From: an uncultured Pseudoflavonifractor sp.
GTDB taxonomy: Bacteria > Bacillota > Clostridia > Oscillospirales > Oscillospiraceae
Reading direction: 5' to 3'
Length of the DNA stretch: 64,000 nt
Assembly: GCF_944387805.1 (NCBI RefSeq)
Contig: NZ_CALXGI010000008.1
Coordinates: 1-64,000, forward strand
The notes beneath the pieces are model-generated. The model saw only the letters and a list, made by a program, of their open reading frames with translations. It had not been told where the DNA came from and searched no databases. Both the position numbers and the translations under genes were made by a program. Shown piece by piece: positions 24,125-33,542 of this stretch. Positions within the stretch are counted from its first letter, which is position 1. The number at the start of each line of letters is the position of its first letter.

Positions 24125-26530
24125 ATGTCTGAAGAGAAGATATCCACCATCATGCCCGTTTTGGCACTGAGAGGCCTGACCATTTTCCCTAATATGCTCC
24201 TGCACTTTGATGTGAGCCGGGAGGCTTCCATTAAGGCACTGGATGAGGCCATGACCAACAGCCGGCCTATCTTCCTGGTAGCCCAGCGGGAGCTGATGGT
24301 GGAGAGCCCTCGGCAAGAGGATCTGTACAATATCGGAACTGTGTCCACGGTGCGGCAGATTCTGCGCCTGCCGGGAGATAATGTGCGCGTTATGGTGGAG
24401 GGTGTGTCCCGGGGGCGCCTGGAGGCACTGCTCCAGACTGCGCCTTATCTCCAGGCCCAAGTGGGAGAAATTGAGGTGGGGGCGACGGTGAAGAATTCCC
24501 CCAGGACTGAAGCGCTCATCCGTCAAACATACGATTTGTTTGAGGCCTATACCGAGCTGGCACCCAGAATGACCCCGGATGTGCTGCTGAGCGTGATGGC
24601 CAGCGATGACCCCGGCTATATTGCCGACTATATTGCGCAGAACATTGTGATGCGGGCAGAGGACAAGCAGGTCGTCCTGGAGGAGCTTCGCCCTGTCCGC
24701 CGGTTGGAAAAGCTGCAGCAGATGCTCCGCCGGGAGGTGGAGATTCTGGAGCTGGAGCAGTCCATGCAGAACAAGGTGCGGGAAGGCCTAAGCAGGAGTC
24801 AGAGGGACTATGTGCTGCGGGAGCAGCTGAAAGTCATTCGCCAGGAGCTGGGTGAAGATGCTGACGCTGACAGCGAGATTGAGGAGTACCGGCAGAGAAT
24901 TGCCCGCGCCAAGCTGCCCTCCGAGGTAGAGGAGAAGCTGACCAAGGAGCTGGGACGGCTGGAGAAGCAGCCCTTCGGCTCAGCTGAGGCCACTGTACTG
25001 CGCAACTATTTAGACGTATGCCTGGAGCTGCCCTGGAACAAGAAGACCAAGGAGCGGGTGGATGTGGCTGCCGCCCGGAAGGTACTGGACGGAGAGCACT
25101 TCGGGCTGGAAAAGGTGAAGGAGCGGATTCTGGAATTCCTGGCTGTCAAGCAGTTGGCTCCCGAGCTGAAAGGGCAGGTGCTCTGCCTGGTGGGACCTCC
25201 GGGTGTGGGAAAGACATCTATTGCCATGTCTGTGGCCAGAGCCACCAACCGGAAGCTGGCCCGTATCTCCCTGGGCGGCGTCCATGACGAGGCAGAAATC
25301 CGCGGCCACCGCAAGACTTATGTGGGCGCTATGCCCGGACGTATCATTTCCGCCATCAAACAGGCGGGAAGTAATAATCCTTTACTGCTTTTGGACGAGA
25401 TAGACAAGCTGGCTTCCGATATCCATGGAGATCCTTCTTCGGCATTGCTGGAAGTGCTGGATGGGGAACAGAACAGCACCTTCCGGGATAATTTCCTGGA
25501 ACTGCCGTTTGACCTGTCCGACGTGCTCTTTATCACCACTGCCAATACGACGGAAACGATTCCCAGGCCTCTGCTGGACCGTATGGAGGTCATCGAACTG
25601 ACCAGCTATACCGACGAAGAGAAGCTTCAGATTGCCAAACGTCACCTGCTGCCCAAGGAGCTTAAGCGCCACGGGTTGAAGCGCGGCCAGCTGCGCATCA
25701 CTGATGACGCCATCCGGGAGATTATTTCCGGGTATACCCGTGAGTCCGGCGTGCGCGTGCTGGAGCGGCAGCTGGCTGCCGTGTGCCGCAAGGCGGCAAT
25801 GCATATAGTAACAGATGGTGTAAAGTCCGTAAGAGTTACAGGAGACGGCTTGGAACAGATGCTGGGCGTCCGCCGCTATCAGCCGGAAAAGCGTCCCGCT
25901 CAGGCACTGGTAGGCGTGGTTAACGGCTTGGCCTGGACCCAGGTAGGCGGTGAACTGCTGGAAGTAGAGGCCAATGTGGTTCCCGGCAGCGGTAAGATTG
26001 AGCTGACTGGCAATCTGGGAGATGTGATGAAGGAGTCCGCTCATGCGGCACTCACTTATATTCGCAGCCGGGCCGCCCGTTTGGGCATTGAAGCTGATTT
26101 CTACAAGACAAAGGACATCCATGTCCATTTTCCTGAGGGTGCGGTTCCCAAGGATGGTCCCTCTGCAGGTATTGCTATCACGGTAGCGATGGTCTCCGCC
26201 TTGACCGGAGCTCCGGTCAAACAGGACGTAGCTATGACAGGTGAAATTACTTTACGGGGGAGAGCTTTGGCCATCGGCGGCCTGAAGGAGAAAACCATGG
26301 CCGCCCTGCGCAATGGCATTCGCACCGTGCTGATTCCAGCGGACAATGTGAAGGATCTGGAGGAGATTGACCAGGCCGTCCGGTCTGCGCTGCACTTTGT
26401 CCCTGTTGAAGAAGCTGACCAGGCCCTGGCTGAAGCCTTGTGTCAGGCGTGCGTGGGTGGGGAAGTGACCCCGGCGGCTCCGCTGACGAAGCCCTGCCGC
26501 ACGGACAACGATGTCCGTATCACACAGTAA
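24125..26530 (+). CDS. lon: ATP-dependent protease Lon
   Basis: An 801-residue LonA protease. N-terminal substrate-binding domain (IMPVLALRGLTIFPNMLLHF), coiled coil (about 185-270), AAA+ domain with Walker A GPPGVGKTS and Walker B LLLLDEIDKLA, and the C-terminal protease with the catalytic Ser in PKDGPSAGIA and Lys in the GGLKEK motif. ATG 24125 fits the family start (MSEEKISTIMPVLALRG). The lon-engB order is the common Firmicute arrangement. Confidence 0.96.
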   Translation: MSEEKISTIMPVLALRGLTIFPNMLLHFDVSREASIKALDEAMTNSRPIFLVAQRELMVESPRQEDLYNIGTVSTVRQILRLPGDNVRVMVEGVSRGRLEALLQTAPYLQAQVGEIEVGATVKNSPRTEALIRQTYDLFEAYTELAPRMTPDVLLSVMASDDPGYIADYIAQNIVMRAEDKQVVLEELRPVRRLEKLQQMLRREVEILELEQSMQNKVREGLSRSQRDYVLREQLKVIRQELGEDADADSEIEEYRQRIARAKLPSEVEEKLTKELGRLEKQPFGSAEATVLRNYLDVCLELPWNKKTKERVDVAAARKVLDGEHFGLEKVKERILEFLAVKQLAPELKGQVLCLVGPPGVGKTSIAMSVARATNRKLARISLGGVHDEAEIRGHRKTYVGAMPGRIISAIKQAGSNNPLLLLDEIDKLASDIHGDPSSALLEVLDGEQNSTFRDNFLELPFDLSDVLFITTANTTETIPRPLLDRMEVIELTSYTDEEKLQIAKRHLLPKELKRHGLKRGQLRITDDAIREIISGYTRESGVRVLERQLAAVCRKAAMHIVTDGVKSVRVTGDGLEQMLGVRRYQPEKRPAQALVGVVNGLAWTQVGGELLEVEANVVPGSGKIELTGNLGDVMKESAHAALTYIRSRAARLGIEADFYKTKDIHVHFPEGAVPKDGPSAGIAITVAMVSALTGAPVKQDVAMTGEITLRGRALAIGGLKEKTMAALRNGIRTVLIPADNVKDLEEIDQAVRSALHFVPVEEADQALAEALCQACVGGEVTPAAPLTKPCRTDNDVRITQ

Positions 26531-26545
26531 GGGGGGGATGGCTCC

Positions 26546-27145
26546 ATGGCTTTGAATTTGCAGCGGGCAGAATTTGTTCGTTCTGCCGCCAAGGCAGCGG
26601 ATTTTCCCCGGGACGGGCTGCCCCAGGTAGTCTTTGCGGGCCGGTCTAATGTGGGCAAATCTTCGGTGATTAATAAGATTTTGCTGCGGAAAAACCTGGC
26701 CCGGGTAGGTGCGGCTCCTGGCAAAACGACGCATATTAACTATTTTCTCATTGATGAGAAGCTCTATTTGGTGGACCTGCCGGGTTACGGCTACGCTAAG
26801 GTGTCCCAGGCGGAACGGGACCGCTGGGGACGGCTGATTGAAAGTTGGTTCGCAGATAATACCCTGATGACCTTAGGTATCATGGTGGTGGATGCCCGCC
26901 ACAAGCCCACGGCGAACGACTGCACCATGGCCGAGTGGTTCAAGCAGAGTGGGAAACCCTTTCTGGTGGTGGCCAACAAGCTTGACAAGCTCCGCAAGAG
27001 CGAGATTGAGCCTAATCTTGCCCGCATCCGGGAAACGCTTGCACTCTCTCATGATGTAAAGGTAATTTCCTTTTCGGCAGAGAAGGGAGACGGACGGCAA
27101 GAGCTTCTGGGTGAGATCCTGAAAAGCATGGGGGAATTGGAATGA
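26546..27145 (+). CDS. engB: Ribosome biogenesis GTPase YsxC/EngB
   Basis: A 199-residue TRAFAC GTPase for 50S assembly. G1 FAGRSNVGKSS, G2 PGKTTHINYF, G3 VDLPGYGYAKVS, G4 VANKLDKLRKSE and G5 FSAEKGDG are all present. A purine-rich GGGGGGGA precedes the start, 15 nt after lon. It overlaps the next gene by ATGA. Confidence 0.95.
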   Translation: MALNLQRAEFVRSAAKAADFPRDGLPQVVFAGRSNVGKSSVINKILLRKNLARVGAAPGKTTHINYFLIDEKLYLVDLPGYGYAKVSQAERDRWGRLIESWFADNTLMTLGIMVVDARHKPTANDCTMAEWFKQSGKPFLVVANKLDKLRKSEIEPNLARIRETLALSHDVKVISFSAEKGDGRQELLGEILKSMGELE

Positions 27146-27894
27146 AGCTGGTACGGATTGAACGGGATGAAAAGGCAATTTGGGGTGTTCTGGAGGGTGA
27201 TGAGGTTCTCACTCTGGAGAAAGCACCCTATGAGGAACTGGACTTTGATGGCGGACGTTTGCCCCTGGACCGGTGCCGCCTGCTGGCGCCCTGTGAACCC
27301 ACCAAGATCGTCTGCGTGGGCAAGAACTACTATGACCACGCTATGGAGATGGGGGAGGGTGTGCCCGATCGGCCCATCCTCTTCATCAAGGCCCCCAATA
27401 CGGTTAACCGCCCTGAGGGCGAGGTATCTGCGCCTGACTTCGTGGAGCGGCTGGACTACGAAGGCGAACTGGCTTTTGTGGTGAAGAAGCGGGCCAAAAA
27501 CGTGAATGCTGCAGATTACGCCGACTATATCCTGGGCTATACCTGCCTTAACGACGTAACCGCCCGGGATGTACAGAAGTCGGACGGCCAGTGGAGCCGG
27601 GGCAAGAGCATGGACGGCTTTGCTCCCATTGGCCCTCTTGTGACTGACGAGGTGGATGGCTCTGACCTGAAAATCGAGACCCGCCTCAACGGCAAAACGG
27701 TGCAGAGCTCCCGCACGTCTCTGTTTATGACCAAAATCCCGGCGCTGATGGAGTTCATCACTGCATCCATGACCCTGGAGCCCGGCGATGTGGTGACCAC
27801 CGGGACTCCTGCCGGCATCGGAGCCATGAAGCCCGGCGACGTGGTGGAGGTAGAGATTGAGGGGATTGGCGTTCTGAGGACCTATATCCGGTAA
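27142..27894 (+). CDS. Fumarylacetoacetate hydrolase family protein
   Basis: A 250-residue member of the FAH family, close to acylpyruvase/oxaloacetate-tautomerase-like enzymes. The metal ligands lie in DYEGELAFVV (two Glu) and NDVTARDVQ (Asp), and the KSMDGFAPIGP and TGTPAGIGAM blocks are typical. The substrate cannot be told from the sequence; such short forms act on acylpyruvates or oxaloacetate enol. It is translationally coupled to engB and followed by a strong terminator. Confidence 0.9.
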   Translation: MKLVRIERDEKAIWGVLEGDEVLTLEKAPYEELDFDGGRLPLDRCRLLAPCEPTKIVCVGKNYYDHAMEMGEGVPDRPILFIKAPNTVNRPEGEVSAPDFVERLDYEGELAFVVKKRAKNVNAADYADYILGYTCLNDVTARDVQKSDGQWSRGKSMDGFAPIGPLVTDEVDGSDLKIETRLNGKTVQSSRTSLFMTKIPALMEFITASMTLEPGDVVTTGTPAGIGAMKPGDVVEVEIEGIGVLRTYIR

Positions 27895-27899
27895 AGAGC

Positions 27900-27943
27900 G
27901 GCCGGCCCGGAGACCAGGCACTTGTCTCCGGGCCGGCCCTTTT
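27900..27943 (+). terminator. Terminator of the lon-engB-FAH unit
   Basis: A perfect 15-bp G+C-rich stem (27900-27914 with 27924-27938) followed by CTTTT. Confidence 0.8.
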
Positions 27944-27998
27944 CACACGAGGGGCATCCGGAAAAAACTTGAAAAAGGCGCAATGACAGGGCTTTTTC

Positions 27999-28027
27999 TT
28001 GTGTTTTTCTTTTATCTTTGGTATAAT
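27999..28027 (+). promoter_or_regulatory. Promoter of the M50-scpAB unit
   Basis: TTGTGT (27999-28004), 17 bp, TATAAT (28022-28027), followed by an approximately 80-nt leader before the first start codon. Confidence 0.7.
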
Positions 28028-28113
28028 ATTTTCTCTACGATGAATTCCATATACCGGTCTGAAGCGTTTCCAGAAGCGCGGGACAGCCCGCACCTCCGAA
28101 AGGGGATTTTTTT

Positions 28114-28824
28114 GTGCACAGAGTAATGGACTACATATCAAATATGAACTGGATGGGCCTGGTTTCGCTGTTGGTGAGTGCAGTGGCCGCGTTGGTGTGC
28201 ATTACCTTCCATGAACTCTCCCACGGCTATGTGGCCTACCGCTTAGGCGACCCCACCGCCAAGCAGATGGGGCGGCTTACTCTCAACCCTATCAAGCACC
28301 TGGACGTTATCGGCTTCCTGATGATGCTCTTTGTGGGTGTAGGCTGGGCAAAGCCGGTTCCGGTGGATATGCGCTATTTTAAAAATCCGAAACAGGGCAT
28401 GGCGATTACCGCTCTGGCGGGGCCCGTCTCCAACTTCCTGATGGCGATTGTAACCATGCTGATCTGCTCCCTGATGTACCGCCTGCTGCTGCCTACAGAC
28501 AGTGTAGTGCTGCTGATTGTGTTTTATTTTCTGTGTAATGTGGCTATTCTGAGTGTGGGATTGGGGTTGTTTAACCTGATTCCCATATCTCCCCTGGACG
28601 GCTCCAAGGTGCTTTTCTCTTTCCTGCCTGATCGGGTATATTACACGATTCTGCGCTATGAGCGGTATATCATGATCGCCGTCATTGCACTGGTGTTCTT
28701 CAATGTGCTGGACGGGCCGCTGTCCTTCTGCATCAACGGCGTACTGAAATTCCTGTGCCGAATCACCGGGCTGCCCTGGGAAGTGCTGGTGGTGGGCTCG
28801 CAGATTCTGGACTTTCTGGGGTGA
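28114..28824 (+). CDS. Site-2 protease family membrane metallopeptidase (M50B)
   Basis: A 236-residue integral membrane zinc protease of the YwhC/Rip-like group. Zinc site FHELSHGY (HExxH, residues 31-38) lies in the first helix and the third ligand region is NLIPISPLDGSK. About five hydrophobic segments are visible. No PDZ domain. The GTG at 28114 sits eight bases from AGGGG; an ATG four codons later is an alternative. Substrate unknown. Its stop overlaps the scpA start (GTGA). Confidence 0.9.
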   Translation: MHRVMDYISNMNWMGLVSLLVSAVAALVCITFHELSHGYVAYRLGDPTAKQMGRLTLNPIKHLDVIGFLMMLFVGVGWAKPVPVDMRYFKNPKQGMAITALAGPVSNFLMAIVTMLICSLMYRLLLPTDSVVLLIVFYFLCNVAILSVGLGLFNLIPISPLDGSKVLFSFLPDRVYYTILRYERYIMIAVIALVFFNVLDGPLSFCINGVLKFLCRITGLPWEVLVVGSQILDFLG

Positions 28825-29627
28825 GTGACATAGAGACGCCGATTTTTCATTTGGAAAAAGTGGTCAAAGTCAAGGCCGAGGACATGGAAGACTTTATCGG
28901 ACCCTTGGACCTGATCCTCAGCCTGCTGGCCAAGAATAAGATGGAGATCAAGGACATTCAGATTGCGGTGATTCTGGATCAATACATGGACTGGATGAAC
29001 AAGCGCAAGGAGATGGACTTGGAGGTGGCCAGCGAGTTTGTGGCCATGGCGGCCCAGTTGGTGTTTATCAAAACCAGAATGCTCCTCTCCATCCACGACG
29101 AGGAGGCGCTCTCCGAGATGGAGCAGCTCATCGCCTCTCTGGAGGAGCACCAGCGCCACGAGAACTTTAACCGTATCAAGGCAGTAATTCCTGCCCTGGC
29201 CGACCGCAATGAGGTAGGACGGGACTACATTACCAAAACGCCCGAGGCCATTCCTTCCAACAGGGTATACCGCTATGTCCACAAGGGAGAGGATTTGCGC
29301 CGGGCCATGGCGGCGGTGCTGGAGCGGTCGGGCAACCGGCTTCCGCCGCCCATAGCCGCCTTTGAGGGAATTGTGGGCAGAGAACCCTACCCGGTTGCAG
29401 AGAAGGCGGGGGAGATTCTGCGGCAGCTCATTCGCTTTGGCGTGACTCGGTTCCGGGCGCTGTTCAAGGGAAACCGCAGCCGCAGCGAAATTGTAGCCAC
29501 ATTTATCGCCGTACTGGAGCTGTGCCGGGCCAGGCGGGTGCGGCTGGCAGGTACGGAGACTGACTGTACGGTGACTTGTACCGACGATGCGGCGGAGGAT
29601 TTTGAATTTACTACGGATGTGAACTGA
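28821..29627 (+). CDS. scpA: Segregation and condensation protein A
   Basis: A 268-residue kleisin that bridges the SMC heads with ScpB. The family core DFIGPLDLILSLLAKNKMEIKDI fits after a short N-terminus (SDIETPIFHLEKVVK). The C-terminal winged helix includes VATFIAVLELCRARRVRL. The GTG start at 28821 overlaps the previous stop. Slightly longer than many ScpA because of an acidic tail. Confidence 0.94.
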   Translation: MSDIETPIFHLEKVVKVKAEDMEDFIGPLDLILSLLAKNKMEIKDIQIAVILDQYMDWMNKRKEMDLEVASEFVAMAAQLVFIKTRMLLSIHDEEALSEMEQLIASLEEHQRHENFNRIKAVIPALADRNEVGRDYITKTPEAIPSNRVYRYVHKGEDLRRAMAAVLERSGNRLPPPIAAFEGIVGREPYPVAEKAGEILRQLIRFGVTRFRALFKGNRSRSEIVATFIAVLELCRARRVRLAGTETDCTVTCTDDAAEDFEFTTDVN

Positions 29628-29647
29628 CAATATACGGAGGGCTGCGC

Positions 29648-30283
29648 ATGGAAGTGAAGGAGATAGAGTCCGCCATTGAGGGGATCCTCTTTGCCGCCGG
29701 TGACCCGGTAGGAGTGGAGCGGCTGTGCATGGCGCTGGATCTGGACCGTGCCACCGTGGACGCCGTCTGCCAGCGCCTGGCCGATTATTACAGCTATGAG
29801 CGGCGGGGTGTGCGCCTGCTGCGGCTGGAGAACAGCTATCAGCTCTGCTCTGCTCCGGAGTATGCCGACTGCATCCGCCGCGCCTTTGAGAGCCGGCGGC
29901 CCGCCCGTCTGTCCCAGCCTGCCCTGGAGGTACTGGCCATTATAGCCTATTATCAGCCCACCACCAGAGCCTACGTGGACCAGCTCCGCGGTGTTGACAG
30001 CGCCTATACTGTGGGTCTGCTGCTGGAGCGGGATCTGATTGAGGAGTGCGGCCGCCTGTCCGTGCCCGGCAGGCCCATTCTCTACCGCACCACCCAGACC
30101 TTTCTGCGGTCCTTTGGCCTGAGCAGTCTGGAAGATCTGCCTGAGCTCCCCAGCGCCAGCCCGGAGGACGGACAGATCACCATGGAAATGCAGGCCAACC
30201 TGGAGCGGCTGAAGGCGGAGCAGGAGGCTGCAGCAGCCCAGCCGGAGGGTGAAGGACCCGGCGGAGAAGGGACGGAGGCGTGA
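29648..30283 (+). CDS. scpB: Segregation and condensation protein B
   Basis: A 211-residue double winged-helix protein. Family blocks: AIEGILFAAGDPV, LRLENSYQLCS, PALEVLAIIAYYQP(TTRAYVDQLRGVDS) and the GRPILYRTTQTFLRSFGL segment. ScpA, ScpB and SMC form the condensin complex. The end is Glu/Gly/Pro-rich. Follows scpA by 20 nt. Confidence 0.95.
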   Translation: MEVKEIESAIEGILFAAGDPVGVERLCMALDLDRATVDAVCQRLADYYSYERRGVRLLRLENSYQLCSAPEYADCIRRAFESRRPARLSQPALEVLAIIAYYQPTTRAYVDQLRGVDSAYTVGLLLERDLIEECGRLSVPGRPILYRTTQTFLRSFGLSSLEDLPELPSASPEDGQITMEMQANLERLKAEQEAAAAQPEGEGPGGEGTEA

Positions 30284-30287
30284 GTGC

Positions 30288-30914
30288 ATGACGGTATGGA
30301 TTGTCCTGGGGGCAATCGCCGCCGCGCTGGTGCTCCTCTCTCTCATTCCAGTGGGCGGTACAGTGGAGTACAGCCGTTCCGGTACGCTGGTCCACCTGCG
30401 TGCGGGGCCGCTGTGCATCAGGGTGTATCCGCCTAAGCCAAAGCATAAAAGTAAAGCAGAGGAGACAAGGGCAGAAAAGCGGCGAAAGAAAGGCACAAAG
30501 CCCACGGAGGAGCAGCCGGCTCCAAGACCGGGCGGACAGCTTTCCACGCTGAAGGCAATGCTCCCGTTGGTGGCAGACGCAGCGGGTCAGCTGCGGCGCA
30601 AGGTGCGGGTGGACAAGCTTCTGCTGGATGTGACGGCGGCAGCACCCGACCCGGCCATGGCAGCCCTGGCCTTTGGAGGTGTAAACGCGGCAATCGGTAT
30701 GATTTGGCCATTGCTGGAGAATAATTTCAATATTGGGGAACGACGCGTCAGGACAAAGGTGGACTTCAAGCTGTCCGAGCCGGAGGCCTATCTATACGGG
30801 GCCTTCTCCATGCGGCTGGGGCAGGCGGTCGTACTGGCCCTGACGTTGGGAATAAAATTTCTGAAACTGTGGTCCGGACAGAATCAAGAGCAAACAAAGA
30901 AAGAGGCGGTCTGA
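30288..30914 (+). CDS. DUF2953 domain-containing membrane-anchored protein
   Basis: A 208-residue protein with an N-terminal transmembrane helix (WIVLGAIAAALVLLSLIPV), a Lys/Glu-rich linker (about 50-80), and a C-terminal part containing KVDFKLSEPEAYLYGAFS typical of DUF2953 (YtfI-type). In spore-formers the family precedes ytfJ, as here. Function unknown. ATG 30288 starts four nt after scpB's stop. Confidence 0.85.
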   Translation: MTVWIVLGAIAAALVLLSLIPVGGTVEYSRSGTLVHLRAGPLCIRVYPPKPKHKSKAEETRAEKRRKKGTKPTEEQPAPRPGGQLSTLKAMLPLVADAAGQLRRKVRVDKLLLDVTAAAPDPAMAALAFGGVNAAIGMIWPLLENNFNIGERRVRTKVDFKLSEPEAYLYGAFSMRLGQAVVLALTLGIKFLKLWSGQNQEQTKKEAV

Positions 30915-30916
30915 CT

Positions 30917-31330
30917 ATGGAAAACAAGCAGCATCCTATCGGCGACCTGATGAGCACCACTATGCAGAAGATCCGCGAGATGGTAGATGTGAACACCATC
31001 GTAGGAAAGCCCATTGAGGCGGGAGACGTGACCATTATTCCAGTGTCCAAGGTGAGCTTCGGCTTTGCCTCCGGCGGCAGCGATTTTACCACCAAGAACC
31101 AGAAGCCCGATGCGGATAACGCTTTTGGCGGCGGCAGCGGCGCCGGCGTGAACATTATGCCCATTGCCTTCCTCATTGTCAAAGGGGATACGGTGCGTAT
31201 GCTGCCCATTGCCCCTCCGCCTGGAACCACAGTGGACCGCGTGGTAGAGATGGTGCCCGAGGTCATCGACAAGGTGACCGGCTTTATTGAAAAACAGCAG
31301 GAGAAAAAGGCAGAGGAAGAATCCTTCTGA
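30917..31330 (+). CDS. ytfJ: GerW family sporulation protein YtfJ
   Basis: A 137-residue protein with the family core: PIEAGDVTIIPVSKVSFGFASGG split by FGGGSGAGVNIMPIAFLIV. YtfJ/GerW is made in the forespore and is needed for germination in Bacillus. Starts two nt after the DUF2953 stop. Its presence supports spore formation. Confidence 0.93.
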   Translation: MENKQHPIGDLMSTTMQKIREMVDVNTIVGKPIEAGDVTIIPVSKVSFGFASGGSDFTTKNQKPDADNAFGGGSGAGVNIMPIAFLIVKGDTVRMLPIAPPPGTTVDRVVEMVPEVIDKVTGFIEKQQEKKAEEESF

Positions 31331-31420
31331 TTCTGGGTATGGTTCGGCGGGCTTTGGTCCATACTAGCATCAACTTGCGCCTGTGCAGTGCGGCTGACAG
31401 GCGCTCTGAGGTGATGCTGC

Positions 31421-32599
31421 ATGAAGCGTGTTTTTGCTGCGGCTGCGGCCGCTGTGCTGTGCCTGACCTGGTTTCCGTTGTCCGCTGGAGCAGCCGGAGA
31501 GCCGGACGTCTCGGCCTCATGTGCCATTCTGGTGGATGCGGAGAGCGGCCGCGTGCTGATGGCGAAGAACGCCGATGAGGAGCGGGCCATTGCCAGCATT
31601 ACCAAGCTGATGACCGCCCTGGTGGCGGCAGAGTCTACCTCCGACCTGGACAGAATCGTGACCATTCAGAAGGAGTGGACTTTGGCGGAGGGGTCCTCCA
31701 TGTACCTGCGGGAAGGGGAGCAGCTGACACTGCGGGAGCTGTTGTATGGCCTCCTGCTGGTGTCGGGCAATGACGCTGCCCTTGCCATTGCAGGCTTCTG
31801 CGCCGGAGACACAGACACCTTTGTGGAGTGGATGAATCTGCGGGCTCAGGAACTTGGCATGGAGCACACCCACTTTGTCAACCCCAACGGCCTGCCGGCA
31901 GAGGGACACTATTCCAGCGCGGCGGACATGGCCAAGCTGGCCATTGTGGTTATGGAACAGCCTGACTTGGCGGAGATTGTGGGTACAAAGTCAATCACAT
32001 TGGCGGGACGAACCATGACCAACCATAATAAGCTGCTCTGGCGGTACGAGGGATGCGTGGGCATGAAGACCGGCTATACCGATGCGGCAGGCAGAACTCT
32101 GGTCTCCTGTGCAGAGCGCGGCGGGCAGCGGCTCATTGCAGTCACGCTCAACGCGCCCAACGACTGGTCAGACCACGCGGCTATGTTTGACTACGGGTTC
32201 TCCCAGTGGCCTGCTGTTTTACTGGCGTCCGCCGGACATGATTTTCGTGTGCTGCCCGTTAAGGGGAGTTTAGTCCGGTTTGTTCCGGTCCAGGTCGAGC
32301 GGAACGTTTGCTATCCACTGGCGGAGCACGAACGGGTCACCGCCAAGATTGAGCTGCCGGATGTGGTGGAGGCTCCAGTAGAAGAAGGCGATATTGCCGG
32401 AAGCCTGACCTACTATGTAGACGGGAAAGAGGTGGGCAGCACCTACCTGGTCTATTCCCACAGTGTGGCGTGTGACACGGTCCATTCCCAGAGCATTCTG
32501 GAGCGGATTCTTTCCTTTTTCCGGGGCAGGCACAGCGGCATAAAGGCAGCATTTTATCCCCAGATATTAAACTCGTACAGCCAGCGCCAGTGGCGCTGA
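31421..32599 (+). CDS. D-alanyl-D-alanine carboxypeptidase (DacF/DacB-like)
   Basis: A 392-residue penicillin-binding protein of peptidase family S11. Signal peptide about 1-25 (KRVFAAAAAAVLCLTWFPL, cleavage after SAGA). Motifs: S59-I-T-K62, S115-G-N117, K216-T-G218. A C-terminal beta domain (320-360) and a basic amphipathic end (LERILSFFRGRHSG) probably tether it to the membrane. It trims pentapeptides. Location after scpAB-ytfJ matches the DacF/DacB sporulation type seen in Clostridia. Confidence 0.92.
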   Translation: MKRVFAAAAAAVLCLTWFPLSAGAAGEPDVSASCAILVDAESGRVLMAKNADEERAIASITKLMTALVAAESTSDLDRIVTIQKEWTLAEGSSMYLREGEQLTLRELLYGLLLVSGNDAALAIAGFCAGDTDTFVEWMNLRAQELGMEHTHFVNPNGLPAEGHYSSAADMAKLAIVVMEQPDLAEIVGTKSITLAGRTMTNHNKLLWRYEGCVGMKTGYTDAAGRTLVSCAERGGQRLIAVTLNAPNDWSDHAAMFDYGFSQWPAVLLASAGHDFRVLPVKGSLVRFVPVQVERNVCYPLAEHERVTAKIELPDVVEAPVEEGDIAGSLTYYVDGKEVGSTYLVYSHSVACDTVHSQSILERILSFFRGRHSGIKAAFYPQILNSYSQRQWR

Positions 32600-32617
32600 C
32601 GAGATACGGAGGCAGAC

Positions 32618-33361
32618 ATGGAAGAGAGAATTCAGAAGATTTTATCCGCCGCCGGCCTGGCCTCCCGCCGGCGGGCGGAGGAGTACCTCACAGCGGGCAG
32701 GGTGACGGTCAACGGCCGTACCGCCATGTTGGGAGAAAAAGCAGATCCTGAGCGGGATGACATCCAGCTGGACGGGAAAACCGTCCGCCCGGTGTCAACC
32801 TATACATATCTGATGCTGTACAAACCCAGGGGCTATGTGACCACCCTCTCAGATGAGCGGGGACGCAGAACCGTGGCCCAGCTGGTGTCCGGATGCGGCG
32901 CCCGAGTCTGGCCCGTAGGGCGGCTGGATCTGGACTCTGAGGGCCTGCTTCTGATGACGGATGACGGGGATTTTACCCAGCGGATGATACACCCCAGCCA
33001 CCAGGTGGAAAAAGAATACCTGGTGACTGTATCGGGAGATGTGGACAGCGCACTCCCCGTGCTGTCCAGCCCTATGAAGCTGGACGGCGTACCGCTCTCA
33101 GCCGCCAAAGTTAGCGTACTGAGCAGGGAAGGGGACAACCGCGCCCGGCTATCTGTGGTCATCCACGAAGGACGCAACCGGCAGGTGCGCAGGATGTGCG
33201 CCCTGGCAGGACTGGAGGTAAAGCGTCTCAAACGGGTCCGCGAGGGTGGGCTCGTATTGAGGGGATTGCGGCCTGGAGCGTGGAGGCTGCTGACGGAGGA
33301 GGAGATCCGGCTGGCGCTTCAGGAGGAACAACACGCAGGCTGTACAGGAAAAGACAGTTGA
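32618..33361 (+). CDS. rluB: 23S rRNA pseudouridine synthase, RluB-like
   Basis: A 247-residue enzyme with an N-terminal S4 domain (ERIQKILSAAGLASRRRAEEY) and a RsuA/RluB catalytic domain with the active Asp in PVGRLDLDSEGLLL. Segments MLYKPRGYVTTLSD and EGRNRQVRRMCALAG are typical. Modifies 23S rRNA near the peptidyl-transferase centre by family knowledge. RluB and RsuA cannot be fully separated by eye. Confidence 0.92.
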   Translation: MEERIQKILSAAGLASRRRAEEYLTAGRVTVNGRTAMLGEKADPERDDIQLDGKTVRPVSTYTYLMLYKPRGYVTTLSDERGRRTVAQLVSGCGARVWPVGRLDLDSEGLLLMTDDGDFTQRMIHPSHQVEKEYLVTVSGDVDSALPVLSSPMKLDGVPLSAAKVSVLSREGDNRARLSVVIHEGRNRQVRRMCALAGLEVKRLKRVREGGLVLRGLRPGAWRLLTEEEIRLALQEEQHAGCTGKDS

Positions 33362-33419
33362 TTTTCTCCCCGCTAACCGCTATCATAGTATCGTTGAGGT
33401 ATTTTACACCCACTATTCG

Positions 33420-33444
33420 TGCGGCGTTAAGCCGCATAATTTTT
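33420..33444 (+). terminator. Terminator of rluB
   Basis: TGCGGC (33420-33425) pairs with GCCGCA (33431-33436) around GTTAA, followed by TAATTTTT. Confidence 0.65.
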
Positions 33445-33501
33445 CCTGAAGACCTGCTGACAGACAATGTCCGCTTTACCGTGAGCCGCAGTGCGGCTTG
33501 C

Positions 33502-33542
33502 CCGCGCATCAGCCCAGGCGCACAGCTGATGCGCGGTATTTT
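33502..33542 (+). terminator. Strong hairpin with short T tract
   Basis: A 12-bp perfect stem (33502-33513 with 33525-33536) followed by TATTTT. Possibly a second terminator or an attenuator before the RpiR-family gene. Confidence 0.45.
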